64,000 nucleotides of DNA from positions 620,001 to 684,000 of the forward strand of contig NZ_LXFU01000037.1 of assembly GCF_001657485.1 (NCBI RefSeq), in the 5' to 3' direction. The notes beneath the pieces are model-generated. The model had not been told where the DNA came from and searched no databases. It was given only the letters and a program-made list of their open reading frames with translations. Source of the stretch: Rhizobium sp. WYCCWR10014. Its GTDB lineage: Bacteria; Pseudomonadota; Alphaproteobacteria; Rhizobiales; Rhizobiaceae. The position numbers and the translations under genes were made by a program. Positions 40,936 through 49,828 of the stretch are shown here, one piece after another; position 1 is the stretch's first letter; each line of letters begins with the position of its first letter.

Positions 40936-42126
40936 ATGGCACGCAAGCCGATTGGAATTCTAGGCGCCTCTACTCTTTTTGCAGCGGCACTTGCTGCATC
41001 CACCGCATTTTCGCAGGAAGCGCCGGTCGCAAAACCGCAGCAGAACCTGCCGGCGATCGTCGTTACCACGGCGGTCAATCGCACCCTCGTCGACCGTGTC
41101 ATCGGCACCGGAACGGTCAAGCCCGTCGAGGAAGTCTATATCCAGCCGCAGGTCGAAGGCCTCTCGATTCGCACGCTGAAAGCCGATGTCGGCGACAAGG
41201 TTCAGGCCGAAAGCACGCTGGCGACGCTCAACGATGACGCAGTGGTCCTGGAAAAGAGCCAGATGATGGCGACGAAGGCCAAGGGCGAGGCAAGCCTCGC
41301 CCAGCTGCGCGCCCAGCTCATCGAGGCGCAGGCCAATGCCGAACAGGCAAGGCAGCAGCAGGCCCGCGCCCAGGAAATGGTCAAGAAGGGCACGGTTTCC
41401 ACCGCCCAGGTCGAACAGGCCGATGCGACTGCCGCCGCAGCCAATGCCCGCGTCGTCTCCGCCGAACAGGCGATCGAGGTCTCCGAAGCCGATCTCAAGG
41501 TCTTTGACAGCCAGATCGCCGATGCGGATTTGAAGCTGGCGCGCACCGATGTGAAGACGCCGGTCGCCGGCACGGTCTCGGCGAAGAACGCCAAGGTCGG
41601 CGCCATTGCCGCCGGCAACGGCGATCCGCTGTTCACCATCATCCGCGACGGCGATATCGAGCTTGTCGCTGAGGTCGCCGAAAGCGATGTCATCAGGATC
41701 ATGGCCGGCCAAAAGGCAACGATTTCGCTTTCCGGCAGCCGTGAGAAGCTTTCCGGTGCCGTGCGCCTGGTTTCGCCCACCGTCGATCCGATTACCCGCC
41801 TCGGCCTCGTCCATATCTCCATCGATGATGACAGCAAGGCGCGCTCCGGCATGTATGGCAGCGCCGAGATCATCGTGCGCGAGACTGAAGGCGTAGCGCT
41901 TCCCTTGACCGCGGTACTCACCGGCAATGAAGGCTCCTCCGCCCGTAAAGTCGAAGACGGCGTGGTGAAATTCGCCAAGATCGAGACCGGCATTCAGGAC
42001 GGCGCCTATGTCGAGGTCATCAATGGATTGAAGTCCGGCGACGAGGTCGTGGCCAAGGCGGGCGCTTACGTCCGCGACGGCGACCACATCACGCCGGTGC
42101 GTGAACAGCCTGCGGCTTCCAACTAA
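40936..42126 (+). CDS. RND efflux periplasmic adaptor (membrane fusion protein)
   Basis: The product has 396 residues. A signal sequence (ASTLFAAALAASTAFSQEA) is followed by the split lipoyl/barrel-sandwich motif (VDRVIGTGTVKPVEEVYIQPQVEGLSIRTLKADVGDKV), an alpha-helical hairpin rich in Ala/Gln (about 110-190), the second lipoyl half (DVKTPVAGTVSAKNAKVGAI) and a beta-barrel domain. It links the inner-membrane RND pump to an outer-membrane channel, which is not encoded here. The pump gene follows after 12 bases. Confidence 0.93.
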   Translation: MARKPIGILGASTLFAAALAASTAFSQEAPVAKPQQNLPAIVVTTAVNRTLVDRVIGTGTVKPVEEVYIQPQVEGLSIRTLKADVGDKVQAESTLATLNDDAVVLEKSQMMATKAKGEASLAQLRAQLIEAQANAEQARQQQARAQEMVKKGTVSTAQVEQADATAAAANARVVSAEQAIEVSEADLKVFDSQIADADLKLARTDVKTPVAGTVSAKNAKVGAIAAGNGDPLFTIIRDGDIELVAEVAESDVIRIMAGQKATISLSGSREKLSGAVRLVSPTVDPITRLGLVHISIDDDSKARSGMYGSAEIIVRETEGVALPLTAVLTGNEGSSARKVEDGVVKFAKIETGIQDGAYVEVINGLKSGDEVVAKAGAYVRDGDHITPVREQPAASN

Positions 42127-42138
42127 AGAGACCATCCG

Positions 42139-45100
42139 ATGAATTTTTCAGCCTGGTCCATCCGAAATCCCATTGCACCACTGCTGGCCTTCTGCCTGTT
42201 GGTGTTCATCGGCATGCAGTCCTTCAACGCGCTGCCGATCACGCGCTTTCCGAACATCGACGTGCCACTCGTTTCGATCAACGTGACGCAGAGCGGCGCT
42301 TCGCCGGCCGAGCTCGAAATGCAGGTGACGAAGGAGATCGAAGACGCGGTGGCCTCCATCACCGGCATCGACGAAATCCAGTCGACGGTGACCGACGGCA
42401 GCTCGCAGACCGTCGTCATGTTCCGGATGGAAGTGCCGACCGAACAAGCCGTGCAGGACACCAAGGATGCGATCGACCGCATCCGCAGCGATCTCCCGAC
42501 TACGGCTGAAGCACCGATCGTCTCCAAGGTCGATGTCGAGGGACAGGCGATCCAGACCTTCGCCGTTTCCTCGCCTGCCATGTCGCTGGAAGAACTTTCC
42601 TGGTTCGTCGACGATACGATCAAGCGTTCGCTGCAGGGCCAGGCCGGCATCGGCCGTGTCGACCGCTACGGCGGCGCAGAGCGTGAAGTGCGCATCGAGC
42701 TCACCCCTGACAAGCTAAATGCCTACGGTATCACCGCCGCGAGCGTGAACCAGCAGCTGCGCGGCACCAACATCGACCTCGGCTCAGGCCGCGGCCAGGT
42801 GGCGGGAAGCGAACAGGCGATCCGTGTTCTCGGCGACGCCCGCAACGTCGCCGACCTCGCCAACACGACGATCGGCCTGCCGAACGGCCGCTTCGTCAAA
42901 CTATCCGATCTCGGCGTCATCAAGGACACCTATGAGGAGCCGAAATCCTTCTCGCGCTTCAACGATACGCCAGTCGTTACCTTCGGCGTTTTCCGCTCCA
43001 AGGGCGCCAGCGAGGTCAGCGTCGCCGAAACCGTGGCGCAGAACCTCGACAAGGTGCGGAACGAAAATCCGAATGTGAAGATCGAACTGATCGACGATTC
43101 GGTCTATTTCACCTACGGCAACTATGAAGCCGCCATCCATACGCTCCTCGAAGGCGCGCTGCTCGCCGTCATCGTCGTCTTCCTGTTCCTGAGGAACTGG
43201 CGCGCGACGCTGATTTCGGCAATCGCCCTACCCTTGTCCGCGATCCCGACCTTCTGGATCATGGACATGATGGGTTTCTCACTGAACCTCGTCAGCTTCC
43301 TCGCTCTGACGCTCGCCACCGGTATCCTTGTCGACGATGCGATCGTCGAAATCGAAAACATCGCCCGCCACATCAAGATGGGCAAGACACCCTATCGAGC
43401 GGCGATCGAGGCGGCTGATGAAATCGGCCTTGCCGTCATCGCCACCACCTTCACCATCATCGCCGTTTTCGTGCCCGTTTCCTTCATGCCGGGCATCCCG
43501 GGCCAGTACTTCATCCAGTTCGGCCTGACCGTCGCCTTCTCCGTCTTCTTCTCGCTGATGGTCGCGCGACTGATCACCCCGATGATGGCCGCCTATCTGA
43601 TGCGCGCCGAAGACGGCATGGAAGACCATCACGACAATGACGGCCTACTGATGCGGGGATACACCCGGCTCATCCGTGGCACGACTGGACGCTGGTACAC
43701 GCGTTATGCGACGCTGATTGTCGCGTTCGCTTTCCTGGTCGGATCCGTTTTGTTGCTGATGCAGGTTCCCGGCAGCTTCCTGCCGCCGGAAGATGCCTCG
43801 CGCATCGTTCTCTCCGTCGAACTGCCGCCCAATGCGCGCCTTGACGATACCGAGAAGACGACAGATGCGATCTATGACAGGGTCAAGGACATCAATGGCG
43901 TCGATAGCGTCTTCGTCCTCGGTGGCGCATCGCCGAAGGGCGATCTCGAACTGCGCCGTGCGACCATTACACTGGCACTCGACAAGCTCGACCAATCGCT
44001 GGTCAAGAAGGTGGTCAACGACGTGCTCGGCGACATCCCGGTCGTCGGCCCGATGCTGCCGAAAGTGGAAGTCCACGGCCGTGAACGCCCGCAATGGGAT
44101 ATTGAAAAGGAAGTCTTCGCCAAGCTGCGCGACATTCCCGACGTCCGTATCCTGAAGCTCAACGACCGTGGCGAACGCGACCTCTCCTTCAACTTCCTCT
44201 CCAAGAACGACAAGGATCTGAACGACGCCGTCGGCATTCTGGAATCGAAGCTCCGCGCCGATCCGCTGCTTGCCAATGTCAGCGCCGACGGCTCCCTTCC
44301 CCGTCCGGAACTGCAGGTTCATCCGCGCATGGATGAGGCGGCCCGCCTCGGCATTACGCCGCAGCAGATCTCCGAGACGATCCGCGTCGCCACCATCGGC
44401 GATGTCGATGCCGCCCTTGCCAAGATCTCGCTCGACGATCGCCAGATCCCGATCCGCGTCCAGGCCGCACTCGACATGCGTCGCGACCTCGCGGCCATCC
44501 GGACGTTGAAGATCCAGACCGCCAGCGGCGGCACCGTTCCGCTCGCGAGCGTCGCCAATATCGACTATTCGGAAGGCGTAAGCTCGATCAAGCGCAACAA
44601 CCGCTACCGTGTCGTCTCGATCGGCTCGGACCTTCCCCAGGGCGTCGCACTCGACACAGCCTCCGCCCGCTTCCGCGAGATAGTCAATGGGGCCAATATT
44701 CCGGCGTCCGTGCGACTTGCAGAAAGTGGCGACACCAAGGTGCAGACCGAGATGCAGCAGAGTTTCGTCAACGCCATGTTGATGGGCCTGCTGTTGGTGC
44801 TGACGGTGCTGATCCTGCTCTTCAAGGACGTGATCCAGCCCTTCACCATCCTGTTCTCGCTGCCGCTCGCCATCGGCGGTGTCGCGGCCGGCCTGATCCT
44901 CACCAGCAATCCGCTCTCGATGCCCGTCATGATCGGCATCCTGATGCTGATGGGTATCGTCACCAAGAACGCCATCCTGCTCGTCGATTTCGCAATCGAG
45001 ATGCGCCATCAGGGCATGTCCCGCGTCGAGGCCATGGTCGAAGCCGGCCGCAAACGCGCCCGGCCGATCATCATGACCTCGATCGCCATGTCGGCAGGCA

Positions 45101-45465
45101 TGCTGCCTTCCGCTCTTGGCGTTGGCGAAGGCGGCTCGTTCCGCGCGCCGATGGCGATCGCGGTGATCGGCGGCATCATCGTTTCGACCGTGCTCTCGCT
45201 CGTCGTCGTGCCTTCCTTCTTCCTGATCATGGACGACCTCTCCCGCCTGCTCGGTTGGGCTTTCGGCCGCCTGGTCGGCAAGAAGGACAATGAGGAGCTA
45301 CCGCTATCGCGCGAGGATCTCACCCGCGTCACCCGGGAGAACCGCGGCGATATCGACTCGCTGGAGGAGCGCCTGACCGCGATCGAAAAGCCGGAAAGCA
45401 AACGCAAGACCGCCAACGGCAACGACACCAACGTGCTGCGCCTGCCGCCCTTCGCGGCGGAATAA
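42139..45465 (+). CDS. RND family efflux transporter, HAE1 (AcrB) type
   Basis: The product has 1108 residues, about 60 more than AcrB owing to a charged C-terminal tail (EDLTRVTRENRGDIDSLEERLTAIEKPES, in parts). Twelve membrane helices are arranged as 1+5+1+5, with the opening FSAWSIRNPIAPLLAFCLL. Proton-relay Asp pair in helix 4 is in GILVDDAIVEIENI, and a Lys in helix 10 in GIVTKNAILLVDFAIE. It is a homotrimeric proton-driven drug/solvent exporter. No outer-membrane factor is adjacent, so it must borrow one. Confidence 0.94.
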   Translation: MNFSAWSIRNPIAPLLAFCLLVFIGMQSFNALPITRFPNIDVPLVSINVTQSGASPAELEMQVTKEIEDAVASITGIDEIQSTVTDGSSQTVVMFRMEVPTEQAVQDTKDAIDRIRSDLPTTAEAPIVSKVDVEGQAIQTFAVSSPAMSLEELSWFVDDTIKRSLQGQAGIGRVDRYGGAEREVRIELTPDKLNAYGITAASVNQQLRGTNIDLGSGRGQVAGSEQAIRVLGDARNVADLANTTIGLPNGRFVKLSDLGVIKDTYEEPKSFSRFNDTPVVTFGVFRSKGASEVSVAETVAQNLDKVRNENPNVKIELIDDSVYFTYGNYEAAIHTLLEGALLAVIVVFLFLRNWRATLISAIALPLSAIPTFWIMDMMGFSLNLVSFLALTLATGILVDDAIVEIENIARHIKMGKTPYRAAIEAADEIGLAVIATTFTIIAVFVPVSFMPGIPGQYFIQFGLTVAFSVFFSLMVARLITPMMAAYLMRAEDGMEDHHDNDGLLMRGYTRLIRGTTGRWYTRYATLIVAFAFLVGSVLLLMQVPGSFLPPEDASRIVLSVELPPNARLDDTEKTTDAIYDRVKDINGVDSVFVLGGASPKGDLELRRATITLALDKLDQSLVKKVVNDVLGDIPVVGPMLPKVEVHGRERPQWDIEKEVFAKLRDIPDVRILKLNDRGERDLSFNFLSKNDKDLNDAVGILESKLRADPLLANVSADGSLPRPELQVHPRMDEAARLGITPQQISETIRVATIGDVDAALAKISLDDRQIPIRVQAALDMRRDLAAIRTLKIQTASGGTVPLASVANIDYSEGVSSIKRNNRYRVVSIGSDLPQGVALDTASARFREIVNGANIPASVRLAESGDTKVQTEMQQSFVNAMLMGLLLVLTVLILLFKDVIQPFTILFSLPLAIGGVAAGLILTSNPLSMPVMIGILMLMGIVTKNAILLVDFAIEMRHQGMSRVEAMVEAGRKRARPIIMTSIAMSAGMLPSALGVGEGGSFRAPMAIAVIGGIIVSTVLSLVVVPSFFLIMDDLSRLLGWAFGRLVGKKDNEELPLSREDLTRVTRENRGDIDSLEERLTAIEKPESKRKTANGNDTNVLRLPPFAAE

Positions 45466-45484
45466 GCAAAACCCAGGAAATGAG

Positions 45485-45522
45485 CGGGCCGGGAGCGATC
45501 TCCCGGCCCGTTTCGTTTTTTT
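45485..45522 (+). terminator. terminator of the RND operon
   Basis: CGGGCCGGGAG (45485-45495) pairs perfectly with CTCCCGGCCCG (45500-45510) around CGAT, followed by TTTCGTTTTTTT. It lies 19 bases after the stop. Confidence 0.92.
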
Positions 45523-45547
45523 GGTCATGTCTGACGGTTGACCAAAA
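45519..45547. promoter_or_regulatory. inverted repeat TTTTGGTC-N13-GACCAAAA upstream of the Crp/Fnr gene
   Basis: Perfect 8-base arms (45519-45526 and 45540-45547) with 13 bases between. It overlaps the end of the RND terminator and lies 84 bases before the Crp/Fnr ATG. The spacing is wide for an FNR box, and the half-sites look more like TetR/RutR half-sites. Regulator unknown. Confidence 0.45.
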
Positions 45548-45630
45548 TCAATTCCGTCGCCGTCTCCCTCCGGTATTTTGCCCGGCAGCATAAAGAATTG
45601 AAAAGACCGGCCAGATCAGGAGACCGGGAG

Positions 45631-46314
45631 ATGAACAGAACGCTGACATTCAACGGCCATGAGGCCGCTGTGCTCGCCAAGGCCGCCTTCATGGCCGGGC
45701 TCGACCATAACGAGGCTGACGCCCTGCGCGCCTGCGCCACCATTCTCCTCTGCGACCCCCACGAAGTTCTCTTCGAGGAGGGCGACAGGGCGGCCTATTT
45801 CTATTGCGTGCTCAGCGGTTATGTCAGGCTCTATCGCCACAACAGCGACGGCAGACAGGCCGATATCCGCATCTGCGAGCCCGGCGACAGTTTCGCCGAA
45901 TGCCTGATCCACGCCGACGAAACCTATCGCACCGGTGCGCAAGCGATGGATCATGCCGTGTTGGCGGGCTTCCACATCGGCAAGGTCCGGCTGTTACTGG
46001 ACGAGAGGCCGCAGATCGGCAAGGCGATCATGCGCAGCCTGTCACTGCATCTGATCTCGACGATGGAATGCCTGGCAGGCGACCGCATGCAGACCGCACC
46101 GCAGCGCGTGGCGCACTATCTGCTGACCCATTGCGTCGAGGACGGTGCGACCGCTTCGCTGCGGCTGCCCTTTCCCAAAAATCTGCTTGCCCGCAAGCTC
46201 GGCCTCGCGCCGGAGGCGCTTTCGCGCGCCTTCTCGACGCTGAAGATGAAAGGTGTCACGGTGCGCGGCCGGGCGATCGCCATCAGCGACGTCAAAGTGC
46301 TGCGGCAGATCTGA
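45631..46314 (+). CDS. Crp/Fnr family transcriptional regulator
   Basis: The product has 227 residues. Cyclic-nucleotide-binding fold at about 20-140 (HEVLFEEGDRAAYFYCVLSGYVRLYRH, GDSFAECLI), dimer helix (IMRSLSLHLISTMECLAG), then a Crp-type winged helix (LPFPKNLLARKLGLAPEALSRAFSTLKMKGV). No Fnr-type N-terminal Cys cluster is present, so it is not a direct iron-sulfur oxygen sensor. ATG 45631 has AGGAG eight bases upstream; the longer frame to 45538 crosses the inverted repeat. Targets are unknown. Confidence 0.9.
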   Translation: MNRTLTFNGHEAAVLAKAAFMAGLDHNEADALRACATILLCDPHEVLFEEGDRAAYFYCVLSGYVRLYRHNSDGRQADIRICEPGDSFAECLIHADETYRTGAQAMDHAVLAGFHIGKVRLLLDERPQIGKAIMRSLSLHLISTMECLAGDRMQTAPQRVAHYLLTHCVEDGATASLRLPFPKNLLARKLGLAPEALSRAFSTLKMKGVTVRGRAIAISDVKVLRQI

Positions 46315-46320
46315 CGGTTA

Positions 46321-46379
46321 GAGCATGATGCCGAAAGGCTCTAAGCATGTCGCGCAAAAATGTGCAGCGCTTTAGAGCC
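46321..46379. repeat. rhizobial repeat element overlapping the ureG stop
   Basis: GAGCATGATGCCGAAA (46321-46336) is the same motif that forms the right side of the hairpin at 48577-48624 (there inverted). A further stem GGCTCTAA (46337-46344) with TTAGAGCC (46372-46379) includes the ureG stop codon. It lies between convergent genes and could end both transcripts. Confidence 0.6.
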
Positions 46380-46983
46380 CGCCCTGCTCCCTGAGGAAGC
46401 TAACGATCGAGCTGACTCCGTCACCGCGCTTCATATCGGAGAACACGAAGGGGCGGCTCGCACGCATCCGCGTTGCATCCCGGTCCATGACCTCGAGATC
46501 GGCGCCGACATAGGGCGCCAGATCCTTCTTGTTGATGACGAGCAGGTCCGACCGGGTGATGCCGGGGCCTCCCTTGCGCGGGATTTCCTCGCCCTGGCAG
46601 ACGGAGATGACATAGATGGTGATATCGGCAAGATCGGGCGAAAAGGTCGCCGCCAGATTGTCGCCGCCGGATTCGATGAAGACGACGTCGAGATCGGGGA
46701 TCCGCTGGTTGAGGCCGGCGATCGCCTGCAAATTGATTGTCGCATCCTCGCGGATGGCGGTATGCGGGCAGCCACCGGTCTCGACGCCGACGATGCGGTC
46801 CGAAGTCAATGCCTGCATCCGCACCAGCGCCTCGGCATCCTCCGTCGTGTAAATATCGTTGGTGACGACGGCGACGGAATAATCGTCACGCATCGCCTTG
46901 CAGAGCTTTTCGGTCAGCGCCGTCTTGCCCGAGCCGACCGGCCCGCCAATGCCGACACGCAAAGGTCCGTTTCTTGATTTCAT
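46372..46983 (-). CDS. ureG: urease accessory GTPase UreG
   Basis: The product has 203 residues. P-loop GGPVGSGKT at 13-21, the metal CPH motif in GVETGGCPHTAIREDA, the switch-like ESGGDNLAATFSP and the base motif NKKDLAPYVGA are all present. UreG drives nickel insertion with UreD, UreF and UreE. GGAG precedes ATG 46983; a longer frame to 47172 adds a non-homologous N-terminus. It ends the ure cluster, 189 bases after ureF. Confidence 0.96.
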   Translation of the reverse strand: MKSRNGPLRVGIGGPVGSGKTALTEKLCKAMRDDYSVAVVTNDIYTTEDAEALVRMQALTSDRIVGVETGGCPHTAIREDATINLQAIAGLNQRIPDLDVVFIESGGDNLAATFSPDLADITIYVISVCQGEEIPRKGGPGITRSDLLVINKKDLAPYVGADLEVMDRDATRMRASRPFVFSDMKRGDGVSSIVSFLREQGGL

Positions 46984-47172
46984 GTGCCTTACTCCAATCG
47001 AACCCCGATGATAACGAAGCCGCCCGCCTGCGCCACCGTCAAATGACTTAGAGCGCTTGTTTTTCTTCGAATCACGGAAGCGCTCTATCTCTTTGTTTTC
47101 ACGCAATTCCGGACGCAAACCCGCTGTGCACTTATGCAGGAATTGCTCTCGCCGCAACGATATTTCGGACAA

Positions 47173-47844
47173 TCACGAGCGGAACAGCCGCGTCGCCTGC
47201 GTCTCGTGGCGGAGGCTGGCAATTTCGGCCTGCACCGTCGCCGAACCCAGATCGTCAAGCGTCGAGGCCGCCGCCCGCCGGGCCACCTCCGCGATATGGT
47301 CTTCCAGACCGGCAAGAACGGCGAGGCCATCCCTTTGCCCGGCGACACCGAGGCGGATGCCGGATGAAACCGCTTGTGAGACATAGGCATGCAGGAAGGC
47401 GGCGAGCGCCTTCTCCGGCCTTATACCATGGGCGCCCGTCACCGCGCCGACCGCAATGGGATAAGCGACCCTGTCAGGTAGCCGCTCGAACACCCCGTCC
47501 GGCCAGGCCCGCGCCGCTGCGAGAAAAGCCTCGCCGAGCAACATCGTTTCCTGATACCGCTCGCGTGATCCGGCCAACGCCTCGGCGAGTGCAGCGACTT
47601 CGGCAAGGCGTGCGGGTTCTGCCTGTTGCCGGTGGCTTTCGGCCAGAAGCACCGCATCGTTCCAGGCCGAACCATTGCCGACCAGCGTGCCGATCCAGGA
47701 CGCAAGCGAGGCCGCGTCCGCAACGAGCCCGTCGGCAACCGCCCGCTCCAACCCGCCCGAATAGGCAAAGCTGCCGATCGGAAAGGCTGGTGACAGCCAT
47801 GCCGTCAGGCGCAGCAATGCCTGCAGCTCGCGATCCCCGGTCAT
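47173..47844 (-). CDS. ureF: urease accessory protein UreF
   Basis: The product has 223 residues, all-helical. Family marks are LLRLTAWLSPAFPIGSFAYSGGLERAVADGLV at the N-terminus (in parts), GAVTGAHGIRPEKALAAFLHAYVSQAVSSGIRL in the middle. UreF bridges UreD and UreG in the nickel-loading complex. It lies six bases after ureE. ATG 47844 is used; the frame has a TTG one codon upstream. Confidence 0.95.
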   Translation of the reverse strand: MTGDRELQALLRLTAWLSPAFPIGSFAYSGGLERAVADGLVADAASLASWIGTLVGNGSAWNDAVLLAESHRQQAEPARLAEVAALAEALAGSRERYQETMLLGEAFLAAARAWPDGVFERLPDRVAYPIAVGAVTGAHGIRPEKALAAFLHAYVSQAVSSGIRLGVAGQRDGLAVLAGLEDHIAEVARRAAASTLDDLGSATVQAEIASLRHETQATRLFRS

Positions 47845-47850
47845 CAAGGC

Positions 47851-48441
47851 TCAGTCGTGCTTGTGGTCATGATCATGCCCGCGATCGTGGCGGTGCTCAT
47901 GCTCATGCTCGTAGCCATGTTCGTGATCATGGTCATGGCCGTGATCATGCCCGTGGTCATGCCCGTGGTCATGGTTGTGATCGTGATCATGCCCATGCGA
48001 ATGCCCGCCTTGGGAATGATAGGCGCCGCGCGCCGGCTGGAACGGCTCGTCGATCTCGAGGACGACGGCGCCGAGGCCCTGCAGCATGGCGCGAATAACA
48101 TGATCGCGCAGGATGACGATGCGGTCTTCCTCGATCTGGGCCGCAAGATGCCGGTTGCCGAGATGCCAGGCGAGCTCGACGAGATGCGTGCGGTCGCGTC
48201 CACGAACCTCGAAGAGCTTCTCGTCGGCGGCGAGGATCTCGATCAGTTCGCCGTCGTCGCGCACCAACAGGTCGCCATTGGCGAAAAGCACCGGATCCTT
48301 GAGATCGAGCATGACCATCTCGCCATTTTCCAGATGCAGCAGCTTGCGGCGCAGATGGCGCAGATCATGCGGCAGCTTGACCTGGGCGATCGGATGGGAG
48401 GAAGGGGTTCCGGCGGGAAGATAGGAGGTGACGCGCTGCAT
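47851..48441 (-). CDS. ureE: urease nickel chaperone UreE with long His-rich tail
   Basis: The product has 196 residues. Residues 1-75 are the peptide-binding domain (LPHDLRHLRRKLLHLENGEMVMLDL), 76-140 the metal-binding domain with the conserved His in HLVELAWHLGNRH and DHVIRAMLQGLGA. The last ~55 residues are an HD/HG repeat with about two dozen His, much longer than the short tail of many UreE proteins, suited to store nickel. ATG 48441 is used because the longer frame to 48561 is a read-through of a palindromic repeat. Confidence 0.95.
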   Translation of the reverse strand: MQRVTSYLPAGTPSSHPIAQVKLPHDLRHLRRKLLHLENGEMVMLDLKDPVLFANGDLLVRDDGELIEILAADEKLFEVRGRDRTHLVELAWHLGNRHLAAQIEEDRIVILRDHVIRAMLQGLGAVVLEIDEPFQPARGAYHSQGGHSHGHDHDHNHDHGHDHGHDHGHDHDHEHGYEHEHEHRHDRGHDHDHKHD

Positions 48442-48515
48442 GATATGTCCGTTTTGCTGAGAGGACGACCATGCAAAATAGCTCTTCCCGATGCAAGCAC
48501 CAATGGCCTTTCGTC

Positions 48516-48564
48516 TAGATGCGGATGATTTCAGGCCAATTCGGCCTGAAATCATCCGCATCTA
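48516..48564. repeat. 22-bp perfect inverted repeat upstream of ureE
   Basis: Arms 48516-48537 and 48543-48564 are perfect inverted copies (start TAGATGCGGATGATTTCAGG) around AATTC. On the plus strand it is followed by an A-rich stretch, and on the minus strand it lies 75 bases before the ureE start. It is a rhizobial-type palindrome or terminator-like hairpin separating the diguanylate-cyclase gene from ureE. Confidence 0.85.
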
Positions 48565-48576
48565 AATCAAAAAATA

Positions 48577-48624
48577 GAGCATGATGTCGTCCGAAAACCG
48601 CAAACACTTTTCGGCATCATGCTC
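48577..48624. repeat. rhizobial GAGCATGATG hairpin repeat
   Basis: GAGCATGATG (48577-48586) pairs with CATCATGCTC (48615-48624), and CCGAAAA (48591-48597) with TTTTCGG (48608-48614). The same GAGCATGATGCCGAAA motif occurs at 46321. It follows the minus-strand diguanylate cyclase gene by 13 bases and is probably its transcript end. Confidence 0.75.
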
Positions 48625-48636
48625 CAGGCCCGGCTT

Positions 48637-49497
48637 TTATATTCCGTAAGCCTGCATCACATTGTCGCTTGGTTCTCTGTTCTCGCCATCGACGCCGTTA
48701 TCGACGAGCCCGTGCCAGGCGTGATGCAGACCTTCCCGTTCGTGTACGACGCGATTGCGCCCAAGCGCCTTGGCGAGATAGAGCGCCCGGTCGGCGGAAG
48801 CATAGACCGCCTGCTTGTTGCGTTCGGCGACGAGATCGGCAACGCCGCCGGAAACGGTGATGCGGATATCGTGCCCCTCAGCCCTGATGGCGCCGCCGGC
48901 GATCCGGGCTCGGACGCTTTCGATGCGCTCCATCCGTGCCTCCAACGGCTCGCCGGAGACGATGACGCCGAACTCCTCTCCACCCAGCCGTGCGACGACG
49001 GACATCTCATCGAAGGCGGATGTGAGCATGGCCGAAACGGCGATGATGACAGCATCGCCGCAGCCATGGCCGAAGCGGTCGTTGATCGCCTTGAAACGGT
49101 CGACGTCAAAAATCACCAGCGACGCGTTGCCATCGGTATTCTCAAGCGCCTCGGTAAAGGCGCGCCGGTTGAGCAGCCCGGAAAGCGTATCCGTGCGGCT
49201 GAGCTTTTCGAACTCCGCCCGCGACAGAGCGAGGTCGCGCATGGCAAAGCCGGCAAACAGCGACAGCATGCCGGAAACGGTACCGCCGATCAGCCAGGAA
49301 AAGATCGCGCTGAAGCCGATTGCATGGGCGAGCGTTACCGGCAGAAGACCGAGAAGATCGAGCGACGGCATCGTCAATGCGATAATGACTCCTGAGAGAA
49401 TAACCGCAAGAAAAGCCATCTTCAGGGCAAAGACATAGACGTTTCTGCGGTATTGAAGATCGCCAAAATCGGCCTGCAGCGAAATCCAGTTTCTCAT
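48637..49497 (-). CDS. membrane-anchored diguanylate cyclase (GGDEF domain)
   Basis: The product has 286 residues. Two membrane segments at about 25-45 and 55-90 are followed by a GGDEF domain (about 115-275): LSRTDTLSGLLNRRAF, VIFDVDRFKAINDRFGHGCGD and the active site ARLGGEEFGV. GGEEF is a competent variant. The RxxD inhibitory site is missing (DEMS at that place), so product inhibition should be weak. It lies inside the urease cluster between ureE and the DUF2459 gene without an obvious link to nickel or urea. A start at ATG 49497 is used. Confidence 0.9.
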   Translation of the reverse strand: MRNWISLQADFGDLQYRRNVYVFALKMAFLAVILSGVIIALTMPSLDLLGLLPVTLAHAIGFSAIFSWLIGGTVSGMLSLFAGFAMRDLALSRAEFEKLSRTDTLSGLLNRRAFTEALENTDGNASLVIFDVDRFKAINDRFGHGCGDAVIIAVSAMLTSAFDEMSVVARLGGEEFGVIVSGEPLEARMERIESVRARIAGGAIRAEGHDIRITVSGGVADLVAERNKQAVYASADRALYLAKALGRNRVVHEREGLHHAWHGLVDNGVDGENREPSDNVMQAYGI

Positions 49498-49828
49498 GAG
49501 AATCAACCTTCCTGCTCGGCGTTTCCAGGCATTGATAAGAGCCCAATTGCTGCGGGTGTCTTAATTGACTCGTTAAAATTCGAACGGTTTTGGACGTTTC
49601 GGTGGACAGAATTTTTCTAGCAGGGGATGCAGCTTTCCAATCCCTGAATCGAACAGTGCGGAGAGACAGATAAACAATTGATATAAAAGGGATTTATTGA
49701 GCTTCTGGATGTGGCTGTTCCAGAATGGCTTAGCTGGAGAAAATACCGGTTTTTCCACCGATTTTTACAACCATATGGAGAGCGCTATTCACAATTCACT
49801 TTAAGAGCGGACTGGCCCGACAGCTGCT
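49498..49828. other. AT-rich gap between GGDEF and DUF2459 genes
   Basis: About 330 bases, much more AT-rich than the surroundings, with a possible promoter near 49660-49700 (TTGATATAAAAGG). A 61-residue frame on the minus strand (49573-49758) has no ribosome site or family. It breaks the urease gene run, so the GGDEF gene and ureEFG probably start their own transcripts here. Confidence 0.5.

Noticed and set aside
40652..40963. Short frames on both strands upstream of the RND operon
   Set aside because: They overlap each other and the start of the adaptor gene, lack ribosome sites and resemble no family.
49573..49758. 61-residue minus-strand frame between the GGDEF and DUF2459 genes
   Set aside because: AT-rich gap, no ribosome site, no family; probably chance.
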